A stretch of DNA of 64,000 bases from an uncultured Methanosarcinales archaeon (GTDB lineage: Archaea; Halobacteriota; Methanosarcinia; Methanotrichales; Methanotrichaceae). The notes below the pieces were generated by a model. It was given only the letters and a program-made list of their open reading frames with translations, made no database searches and had not been told where the DNA came from. Below, piece after piece: positions 34,035-40,809 of the stretch (positions within the stretch are counted from its first letter, which is position 1; every line of letters starts with the position of its first letter). The stretch is taken from positions 62,001 to 126,000 of the forward strand of contig CAIQHB010000039.1 of the NCBI GenBank assembly GCA_903871465.1. The letters are read 5' to 3'. Made by a program: the position numbers and the translations under genes.

Positions 34035-34311
34035 TCAGAGTTTTTTCAAGTCCTCTCGGAGCTTTCTGCACTCTTCAAGCCCTCGCTCATCAAGCGCATA
34101 GGTCATTTCGCTACCTGTCGGATGCTTCAGAATGTAGTTCAAAGCTATGAGATCACGTAACGCCTTATCTGCATTGTGACCTTGCAGTGTGGGTTTGCCC
34201 ATAAAGTACGGTTTGGGGACGTGAGATCTTTTCCCTCCTTGTGTTGCCTTGCAAAGACTGTAGAGTATTAGCTTCTGAATATCAGTGAGATCATTATCGT
34301 TCTATAATCAT
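34035..34311 (-). pseudogene. Frameshifted winged-helix protein gene
   Basis: The minus strand encodes LTDIQKLILYSLCKATQGGK ... ADKALRDLIALNYILKHPTG ... DERGLEECRKLREDLKKL before a TGA at 34035, a clear winged-helix-type protein of about 90 residues. Going upstream the frame meets TAG before any start codon. A shift within GAACGATAATGATC joins it to ATG ATT ATA GAA at 34311, which follows GGGGGG. So the gene appears broken by a small indel near 34297-34303, or the base call there is wrong. No alternative start gives an intact domain. Confidence 0.55.
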
Positions 34312-34593
34312 CCCCCCTAATGATTGATGCATTGCTATATTTATCATATCAAACTGGTATATAAGATTTCCTTTGAAAGAATATATTTTATTGCTTCTTT
34401 GGCTATTAGAAATATTCCTTATAGGTTAAAACTACTTAAAACCAGTTTATGATGCGTTTTTATTGGATCTATGCAATTTAGATAGCTATAAATAGATTAG
34501 AAGTACTCGTAGAATACGACTAATACTTGATACCGCCAACGAGGGTGTGTTCATCTTATTAGTACGTGCTTAACAATACGTAGGAGGCCGGAG

Positions 34594-34911
34594 ATGAACC
34601 CAGGGAAATCGGGAAGCAACGGGATGCAGGCGGCGCGAGACGCTAGGGTCCGAGAAGGACTTGACACCGACTATAAGCTCTATGAAGTGATAAATAGAAC
34701 GCCAAGATCTAGCGTATATGAATTGGCTAAAGAGCTCGGGTGGTCAAGCGGCAAAGTATACGGATCCGTTCGACGATTAGAAAAGGATGGCTGGATACGG
34801 ACACAAAAAGCCGAACGAGATGGCCGATCTGTGTTAAAAATTATCCCTGTGAAGTGGCACGAGTTCTTGACACAGGAAGAGATTGAAGAGTTCAAAAACA
34901 TGGAATTTTAA
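34594..34911 (+). CDS. Small winged-helix transcriptional regulator
   Basis: The 105-residue protein has a winged helix at about residues 27-88: YKLYEVINRTPRSSVYELAK, ELGWSSGKVYGSVRRLEKDG and WIRTQ...RSVLKIIPV form helices 1-3 and the wing. No ligand domain is present. GGAGG at about 34582-34586 supports the ATG. It is divergent from the broken winged-helix gene and lies, with it, between the two copies of the 51-bp repeat. The target is unknown. Confidence 0.8.
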   Translation: MNPGKSGSNGMQAARDARVREGLDTDYKLYEVINRTPRSSVYELAKELGWSSGKVYGSVRRLEKDGWIRTQKAERDGRSVLKIIPVKWHEFLTQEEIEEFKNMEF

Positions 34912-35164
34912 GTAGAAGGGCCAAACCTTCTATATTCTCTTAGGCGCCAGCCGGTTACCAGAGAAGCTATTTTTGGAAGGCATATATAGATCGACGGGGA
35001 TGTAGAGAAGTCAGGTTTTGTAAGGCTCAATGGCTTAGTTTTTCTCCGCAAGACTTCTGGCCGCCCGCGACCGCGAGCGTCCGTCCGCATTCGAGCGAGC
35101 CCAGCCCCAGGGAGCCCATTAGACGTGATGCTCTCGTATCTACTCATTTCTTTGAACCTTGGAT
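34912..35164. other. Intergenic region with repeat copy B
   Basis: Contains repeat copy B and AT-rich DNA with GCATATATAG at about 34979-34988. No gene is supported here. Confidence 0.4.
35046..35096. repeat. 51-bp dispersed repeat, copy B
   Basis: From CCGCAAGACTTCTGGCCGCC to TCCGCATTCGAGC; seven mismatches to copy A, no gaps, same orientation, 1351 bp apart. The two copies enclose the broken and intact winged-helix genes. Confidence 0.7.
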
Positions 35165-35320
35165 ATGCAGGCTCCTATCCAGATTTACTCTTCCGAAGAA
35201 TGCTTTGAACGCCAGTTCTACCAGAAGCGTCACGTTTTGAAGAACCAGGGACATCCTTTCATCATGTTGCGACTGCGTCGCAACTCCCGCGAACTCAGCG
35301 AGTCAACGAGACAACTCTAA
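35165..35320 (+). CDS. Possible 51-residue protein
   Basis: An ATG-to-TAA frame encodes MQAPIQIYSSEECFERQFYQ ... HPFIMLRLRRNSRELSESTRQL. Composition is protein-like (basic C-terminus, aromatic residues), but no ribosome binding site is evident and I recognise no family. It could be a remnant of a larger gene. It is followed by a hairpin (GAGGGGGC/GCCCTC) at about 35325-35344 that more likely serves the convergent nuclease gene. Confidence 0.3.
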   Translation: MQAPIQIYSSEECFERQFYQKRHVLKNQGHPFIMLRLRRNSRELSESTRQL

Positions 35321-35352
35321 AGGAGGGGGCCTGAATGCCCTCATTAAATTCC

Positions 35353-35913
35353 CTAACTAAATTCTTCATTCTCCCGCTCCTCATAAGATTGGTCGCTTTC
35401 CAGAGAGTCGCTCTCCAGAGCCAGGTCATAGTATCCGGAGATGCGCACTATATCCAGCCGGGAGATCCTGTATGCCCCCTTCTTTCTCTCCAAAGGCGGG
35501 TTGACCTCGATATCCCGAATAGATACGCCCGCCTTCCCAGCATTGTAGCTCTGGAATATCTGCCCCCAGGGGACGAGGTGCGCGGTTCTGGACTTGCCCG
35601 CGCCACGGCGCAGCTCCACCGCCAGTATGCCCTGCCTGCCGGAGCGGGTGATGAAATCCGTCTCCCGCTCCATCTGATGGCCGCCTGCGGCAAGGCTGAA
35701 GTGCTGCTTGAAGTAGAGCGATTTCGTCTTGCGCGCATCCAGGCTCTTGCACTCGATGGCCAGATAGTACTCGGGAGTTTTGGAGTCGACCAGGATGTCC
35801 ACCAGTTGCGTGGCAAAGCGTGACTGACGGAGGCGGTAGGCTATGGCTGCGATGCCTTCCTTCTCGAAGAATGAGTTCAGGGCATTGACCATTGCCCATT
35901 CGAAGTCGCCCAT
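35353..35913 (-). CDS. PD-(D/E)XK nuclease-like protein, Hjc-related
   Basis: The 186-residue protein begins with a helix (MVNALNSFFEKEGIAAIAYR) followed by QLVDILVDS and YYLAIECKSLD, giving D39, E54 and K56 in the spacing of PD-(D/E)XK nucleases such as archaeal Holliday junction resolvases. A C-terminal basic and aromatic part follows (KKGAYRISRLDIVRISGYYD). It may cut branched or damaged DNA; the exact substrate is not predictable. Monocistronic, with a hairpin just past its stop. Confidence 0.78.
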   Translation of the reverse strand: MGDFEWAMVNALNSFFEKEGIAAIAYRLRQSRFATQLVDILVDSKTPEYYLAIECKSLDARKTKSLYFKQHFSLAAGGHQMERETDFITRSGRQGILAVELRRGAGKSRTAHLVPWGQIFQSYNAGKAGVSIRDIEVNPPLERKKGAYRISRLDIVRISGYYDLALESDSLESDQSYEERENEEFS

Positions 35914-36042
35914 TGGTGTTGATGTAGAGAGTCTCTTTATAAAATATGTTTCCTATCCCTCCCTCCGGGATTACTTTCGCTCCGCTCGCATTCTAATAAT
36001 TTAATAACTCTGCAGCAAAACACCTTCCGGTGCGCTTTGTGA

Positions 36043-36261
36043 GTGAGGGTCGTAATGGTAGTGGGAAGGACTTTGTGGGATTTCGTCATTGAGGTTATCC
36101 GGATGCCAGGCTTCGGCATCGTTCTCATAGCTCTGCTCATCCTTCTTGAAGTTATATTAATATTGATATTAGTACTGGTGCATAATGGACTGATATGCAT
36201 AAAATTCAGCTACGGTGGCCTGGGCCTGGAACTGTGCAACCTGGCCTGGCTGAAAGCCTGA
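36043..36261 (+). CDS. Possible small membrane protein
   Basis: A 72-residue frame starting at GTG 36043 (ATG at 36055) has one long hydrophobic segment (FGIVLIALLILLEVILILIL) and a C-terminal Cys/Leu-rich tail. No strong ribosome binding site is seen, and the DNA is ordinary, so it may be a chance frame. If real it is a single-pass membrane protein of unknown role. Confidence 0.4.
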   Translation: MRVVMVVGRTLWDFVIEVIRMPGFGIVLIALLILLEVILILILVLVHNGLICIKFSYGGLGLELCNLAWLKA

Positions 36262-36288
36262 ATCCTGCCTGAGTCCAGCCTGAATCCG
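36256..36288. repeat. 11-bp tandem repeat, three copies
   Basis: GCCTGAATCCT, GCCTGAGTCCA and GCCTGAATCCG run head to tail with one or two differences. The period is one helical turn. It begins at the stop codon of the 36043 frame and ends about 50 bp before the TATA box of the 51-residue gene. Confidence 0.6.
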
Positions 36289-36372
36289 GCATGGCTCAGA
36301 GCCTGAGATATTGACTGCAGGCCCGAGAAATCCGAAAAACTTAAAGTACCCGGGAGAAGAGTAGCTTTTGTC

Positions 36373-36528
36373 ATGGATGATGAGGAAGTCGCCAGGCTCT
36401 ATTGCATGAGGGAGCTGAAGATACTGGCCAAGAAATACGGCATTGTTACGCGTCGTGTCAAAAAGATTGACATTGTCAAAGCCTTTCCGCCGCAGTTTCT
36501 GGCTGAGCTAAAGAGCAAAGGGCGCTAG
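36373..36528 (+). CDS. 51-residue basic protein, SAP-like helical motif
   Basis: ATG to TAG encodes MDDEEVARLYCMRELKILAK, KYGIVTRRVKKIDIVKAF and PPQFLAELKSKGR. Two helices joined by a short turn with many Lys/Arg residues resemble SAP or helix-extension-helix DNA-binding motifs. AACTTAAAGTA at about 36338-36348 lies about 30 bp upstream, a good TATA position for a leaderless message. It ends 41 nt before thyA and is probably cotranscribed. Identification as SAP-like is tentative. Confidence 0.55.
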   Translation: MDDEEVARLYCMRELKILAKKYGIVTRRVKKIDIVKAFPPQFLAELKSKGR

Positions 36529-36569
36529 ACAATCAGTCCTTTGCTTTTGCAGGGAAGGTAAATGGTATT

Positions 36570-37241
36570 ATGGCAAAACTGGGCAGATTTATTCGCGCGA
36601 GATCGATCTCCGACGCCTGGCACCGGGGCCTGAATCTCATCTGGCGGCAGGGCCAGGAGATCACTGATGAGAGGGGCACCAGGATCCGGGAATTGCTCTC
36701 CATGCAGGTAGTGGTGGAAGACCCCTATCAAGAGATGATTCCCAAAGAATATTCCTGGAATGAGGAGCGCCTGGAGGAGTATGCCGGGCAGCTATTGAGC
36801 GGCGTGAATCCGGGCTTCGAGTACACCTATGGCGAACGCCTGCGTGCCTGGTCCTTGCCGGGCGTGCCTCCGCTGGACCAGATCGAGCAGGTCATCCGTC
36901 GTCTCAAAGAGTCATCCGCCACGCGCCGGGCCACGGCTGTAACCTGGATCCCGCCCGTTGACACAGCCAAGGATGAGGTTCCCTGCATGATTGTGGACGA
37001 CTTCAAACTGCGCGATGGGCGCCTCAATCTGGCCGTCTTCTTTCGCAGCCACGACTTTGCTGGAGCCTATCCTGCCAATCTCTATGGCCTGGCCAGAGTG
37101 CTGGAGTATGTTGCGGGTGAAGTGGGCGCAGAGCTGGGCTCGATCTCGACCACGAGTGCCTCGGCGCATATCTATGAGCATGATTGGGACTGGGTGGAGG
37201 AGATGCTCCTGGGGAAGGGGGATGGAGAGAGTCCTCGGTGA
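36570..37241 (+). CDS. thyA: Archaeal thymidylate synthase
   Basis: The 223-residue protein methylates dUMP to dTMP. DEVPCMIVDDFKLRDG contains the catalytic C139, and FFRSHDFAGAYPANLYGLA and SASAHIYEHDWD are the dUMP-binding and C-terminal signatures of the short archaeal ThyA family, which uses a methanopterin-type C1 carrier in methanogens (known for the group, not tested here). ATRRATAVTW provides the conserved Arg residues. Length is normal for archaeal members. Confidence 0.93.
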   Translation: MAKLGRFIRARSISDAWHRGLNLIWRQGQEITDERGTRIRELLSMQVVVEDPYQEMIPKEYSWNEERLEEYAGQLLSGVNPGFEYTYGERLRAWSLPGVPPLDQIEQVIRRLKESSATRRATAVTWIPPVDTAKDEVPCMIVDDFKLRDGRLNLAVFFRSHDFAGAYPANLYGLARVLEYVAGEVGAELGSISTTSASAHIYEHDWDWVEEMLLGKGDGESPR

Positions 37242-37289
37242 GTCCTCAGCAAAAGGATTATCTGTTTATGTCGATATCTTTCTTCGTTT

Positions 37290-38303
37290 ATGGTCGATAG
37301 CCTATTGATGATCAAAGCCGAGGAGATCCATAAGAAGATCGAAGAGGGCAAATCGGTTGAGTACGAGAACGTCATCATCTATGGAGACCTGGATCTGCAC
37401 CGTCTGGACCTGCCCCGGAACAAGAATAAGCGTAAGATCATAAATTCCATAATAAAGATTGAGTACTCCGTGATCAAGGGAGATGTGTTCTTCGATCACG
37501 CTGCTTTTTCCGGCCTGGTGGACTTTGACGGCACAGTCTTCAACCAGGCGGCCAATTTCTCAGATTCTCAATTTCAGGAGGATGCCGGATTCTCTGAATC
37601 TCAGTTTCAGGGAGAGGCCAACTTCTCACGAGCCCATTTCGCAACGGAGGCCAATTTTTCCCGGGCCAGGTTCAATGATGCCGACTTTGGCAGAGCGGCA
37701 TTTCACCGCAATCTCAACCTCACCAACGCCAAAGTGTACACCCTGCGTCTGTCTGATGTATTCTTCGATGAAGGGTCGAGCATAAGCCTGAAGGACTTCA
37801 ACTTCAACCGCATCGTTGTTCGCTGGAACACGATCCGAGAGCATCTTCCCTTTAACGGCTCGGTCTATCTCACCTTGACACGGAACTTCAGAAATTTGGA
37901 GCAGTTCGAGGATGAGGACGAATGCTATTACCAGTACCGGAAGGAAAAGCAGGCGCGCAAGTCTAAGCTCATTCCCAAATTGATCGACCAACTGGCCTGG
38001 CTCTCCTGCGGCTATGGAGTTCGCCCCTCGCATACCGTTATCTTGAGCCTTGCCCTAATCCTCCTCTTTACAGGGATCTTCTGGGGCGGACACGCCTTGC
38101 AACTGGCTGCGGTGACGCACGGGGCTGTCAGCATATCGATAAACGATGCCTTTTACTTCAGCAGTATGGAGTTTCTGGGGCGCAGTCCGCAGAATATAGG
38201 CATCGTTGAGGGCTTCGAGTTCTTGACGGTGATTGAGACATTGGCAGGGTGGCTGCTCATGGCTCTGTTCCTGGTGACGATGAGCAAGGTGATGCTGAGG
38301 TAG
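37290..38303 (+). CDS. Pentapeptide-repeat protein fused to an ion-channel-like membrane domain
   Basis: The 337-residue protein has an N-terminal helix, then pentapeptide repeats at about 67-150 (AANFS, DAGFS, EANFS, ADFGR units) that form a right-handed quadrilateral helix. A basic segment (YRKEKQARKSKLIPKLIDQL) leads to two membrane helices (252-276 and 306-330) around a pore-loop-like stretch (NDAFYFSSMEFLGRSPQN). The position matches the filter of two-helix channels, but the GYGD/GFG selectivity motif is absent. It may be a gated channel or a sensor. It follows thyA by 48 nt. Confidence 0.8.
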   Translation: MVDSLLMIKAEEIHKKIEEGKSVEYENVIIYGDLDLHRLDLPRNKNKRKIINSIIKIEYSVIKGDVFFDHAAFSGLVDFDGTVFNQAANFSDSQFQEDAGFSESQFQGEANFSRAHFATEANFSRARFNDADFGRAAFHRNLNLTNAKVYTLRLSDVFFDEGSSISLKDFNFNRIVVRWNTIREHLPFNGSVYLTLTRNFRNLEQFEDEDECYYQYRKEKQARKSKLIPKLIDQLAWLSCGYGVRPSHTVILSLALILLFTGIFWGGHALQLAAVTHGAVSISINDAFYFSSMEFLGRSPQNIGIVEGFEFLTVIETLAGWLLMALFLVTMSKVMLR

Positions 38304-38786
38304 AATATGAGGCAAAGAGCGGTATGAAATCGATGGGTGTAAGATGATTTAGTGGCTCTTTCCTGCAATCTGGGGCGAGGGTCAAGGAGCAACGGCCTGC
38401 GAAAAGATTCCTATTGCACACAGCATAGAACTCAGAAGAGTCTCGTTCATGAAAATGCCATCTGGATACATCACAAATCGCATATCTCATCTCCATGCCC
38501 GGAGCGTTGGATGGTATCGCATTTCTGATGCGAATGCACTGCTGAAGCCTCTAAGCATTTTCACGAATAGTTCTCACTTTAGAGAAGCCGACGCTATAGT
38601 TATTGTGGAATATAATTCTACCCAAAACCAATTGATTGCATCTACGTGGTTTTGCAGAAAATCGTTATCAAGAAATTGTTACGTCTTGGAAGGTGCATGT
38701 GCACCTGCGGGATTTGGGATAAACTTAAAGGCAAGCGCAATGAACCACAGATCGATAATAGATAATGCCAAAGTATATCATCCATT
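38304..38786. other. Region without a confident gene
   Basis: An open frame at 38449-38862 (137 codons) is the only long one. It lacks a ribosome binding site, shows no domain, and overlaps the end of the convergent membrane protein gene by 76 bp; I do not accept it. No RNA feature is seen. Confidence 0.4.
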
Positions 38787-39329
38787 TTATAATCCGATTA
38801 GTCCCATAATATATTTTATGGCCCATGATATGTCTGAATTGCATAAAAGTGTTAGTTGGTAGTAATTTATAAAACTAATCATGGAAAAATAGGAAAACAT
38901 TTTCATAATAATTGGTTTTAGTGGGACATAATTAAATGACCAAGAATAGCCAAAGATTATCACAAAGAGCCATAGAAAGCTCATAATTAGTCCATTTAAT
39001 TTGTCCGCAAGAGTAGCAAATTTTAATAAAACGGAATCTCTCTTTAGGGGCAATCCCGCAAAATATAAAATCTTAGCTAAAATCATCATCATTATTTGAT
39101 AGATAAATAAAAAACCCCATATAATTAAGATAAGCCAACATGCTCCACACACCGAGTTTATCTCATATATATTATAAATAGAAACTGGTTTATTGCTGGT
39201 GGTGAACCAATATAATAGCAAGGGCGGAAATAGGAATGCAAACCAACCTCTTATTTTGCTTATTCCAAATGCCATCATTAGGTCTCCTAATGGATCTGGA
39301 ACACGTTGCCCCTCTTCTTGATCCCCCAT
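38787..39329 (-). CDS. Multi-pass membrane protein of unknown function
   Basis: The 180-residue protein has four or five hydrophobic helices (about 30-41, 62-90, 112-128, 136-156 and a short one at the C-terminus), separated by short polar loops. GGTGGG lies 6-7 nt before the ATG, and ATATTTATAG near 39394-39403 could be the promoter. Codons are AT-rich compared with nearby genes, suggesting acquired or fast-evolving DNA. I recognise no family. Confidence 0.65.
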   Translation of the reverse strand: MGDQEEGQRVPDPLGDLMMAFGISKIRGWFAFLFPPLLLYWFTTSNKPVSIYNIYEINSVCGACWLILIIWGFLFIYQIMMMILAKILYFAGLPLKRDSVLLKFATLADKLNGLIMSFLWLFVIIFGYSWSFNYVPLKPIIMKMFSYFSMISFINYYQLTLLCNSDISWAIKYIMGLIGL

Positions 39330-40213
39330 TTTAATCCCACCAAATGCCTTACTATCACTAGTTTATTATGTGAGGTTGAACTCAAGAGACTTACTATAAA
39401 TATCTATTTGTGGTAGCGCGCTGGTCGTGAATCTGCAATAAGTTGTTATTTATATATCTGATCGACATAATGGGGTGTAGCAAAATGGGAAAGAGAGGTC
39501 CAAAGCCTTGTAGAGTTCCGAAATTATTTCGCACCTACTTACGCTCCGAATTTGAAGTTCAGAATATGAAGTTGAATAGGCGAAAAATTCATTGGACTAT
39601 TCGCGAAAAGTATGTGTTTAGGTCCCTATGAATCTATCTATCGATACTGGATTTAATCAATAATGTAATGGTGAAAATAATTTTGCGTGAGATTGAAAAT
39701 AGATATCAATAGCTGAATTTACTCCAATCACCTCTCGCGGAATAGCAGCGCGAGGAGATCTGAAAATGAGTTTATAGATGCCGATTTTAGTGAGCTAAAC
39801 ACATACGAAAAGTTTATAGCAATATTCATCCCAATAAAATCATTATGCTAAAAGACCATTATTCTTTCTGGGGAAATGCATTTCCAATTAGGGGGTTCGT
39901 GCCAGGCCTTCCACGAGATTAATCATCAATAATGCAAAATAGTTTGAGGAATATGACTCTAATGAGGAATTTGCTTCATTTGCGGGTACCAGCACGAGAT
40001 CTATAAGAATCTATCAAGCAGTGTCGATGATGTAGAGCTATCTCGTGCGCTGAATGGGGGGATGAAGTGCAAGTTCCGGTCATTTCGCAATCAGAAAGTC
40101 GTGCCGCCTGGCCGCAGTACTTCCTCTCCAAAGTCGATCTTTCTACCAGGAAAACCGTTATAAACTTCCAGTCCAAACCGCACGCGTAGAATCGCGCAGG
40201 GAGGCCCTATCCG
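39330..40213. other. Gene-poor AT-rich region
   Basis: 884 bp with no convincing gene. A 48-codon stretch from ATG 39485 (MGKRGPKPCRVPKLF...) to 39631 has an N-terminus like HTH or transposase proteins but is too short to assign. A hairpin CTCGCG/CGCGAG occurs at about 39734-39754. The promoter of the next gene (CGTTATAAACTT near 40157) is at the right end. Confidence 0.4.
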
Positions 40214-40516
40214 GTGATCAAGCACATTGTGATGTTCAAGTTCAAGAGATTTGCAGAGAGCAACGACAAGTTGGGCAATACTCATTTGCTTAAGTCGTAT
40301 CTGGAGGCCCTTCCTGCCAAGATCAATGAGATAAAATTCTTCCAGGTGGGCGTCAACTTCAGTGAGGCCACAGTCGCATACGATCTGGTCCTTATTTCAG
40401 AGTTCTTCAGCAAAGAGGCCCTGTCCAGCTATCAGCAGCACCCCGATCACATTAAAGTGGCAGACTTCGTCGGCAAGGTCTGCGAGAGCAGGGTAGTTGT
40501 GGACTACGTCGTCTGA
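40214..40516 (+). CDS. Dabb-domain (stress-responsive alpha/beta barrel) protein
   Basis: The 100-residue protein IKHIVMFKFKRFAE ... YDLVLISEFFSKEALSSYQQ HPDH is a dimeric ferredoxin-like alpha+beta barrel of the Dabb family. The conserved His in the first strand (KHIVMFKF) and the YxxHPxH segment are present. Biochemical roles vary widely. It starts at GTG with GGGAGG about 10 nt upstream, and a TATAAA element lies near 40159. The DUF3795 gene follows after 9 nt. Confidence 0.85.
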   Translation: MIKHIVMFKFKRFAESNDKLGNTHLLKSYLEALPAKINEIKFFQVGVNFSEATVAYDLVLISEFFSKEALSSYQQHPDHIKVADFVGKVCESRVVVDYVV

Positions 40517-40525
40517 GGGATTATA

Positions 40526-40765
40526 ATGAAGATCGGGGTGTGCGGCATCCCCTGTGAGGTCTGTCCACGAATGGTCCAGGGTATGTGCCCTAATGGTGAG
40601 ACGGGCTGCCTGCCGCGGGAGAACAGGATGTGCCAGATTGCCACCTGCGCTTTTCGAAAAGGCTTAGATTTGTGCTTCCGGTGCCCGGAATTTCCCTGCG
40701 AGACGACAAAGCAGGGGCCGATAAGCTACGGCTACTGTCAGTTCATCTCCGGCCGGGATCTTTAA
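40526..40765 (+). CDS. DUF3795-type cysteine-rich protein
   Basis: A 79-residue protein with eleven Cys residues in CGIPCEVCPRMVQGMCPNGE, GCLPRENRMCQIATCAFRKG and LCFRCPEFPCE, the pattern of DUF3795 zinc- or cluster-binding proteins. No reaction is known. GAGGGATTATA precedes the ATG. It is probably cotranscribed with the Dabb gene. Confidence 0.85.
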   Translation: MKIGVCGIPCEVCPRMVQGMCPNGETGCLPRENRMCQIATCAFRKGLDLCFRCPEFPCETTKQGPISYGYCQFISGRDL

Positions 40766-40809
40766 GGCAATCTTTTTTCTTCTATCTGTCCGTTTGTTTC
40801 ATTTGGTCC

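Noticed and set aside
35426-35899. 157-codon minus frame inside the nuclease gene
   Set aside because: It is the other reading frame of the PD-(D/E)XK gene, which has the recognisable catalytic residues.
38449-38862. 137-codon plus-strand frame before the membrane protein gene
   Set aside because: No ribosome binding site, no recognisable domain and overlap with the convergent gene; it might be a remnant but I cannot support it.
39485-39631. 48-codon frame starting MGKRGPKPCRVPK
   Set aside because: The start resembles DNA-binding or transposase N-termini, but the rest is short and without a domain; no inverted repeats mark an insertion sequence.
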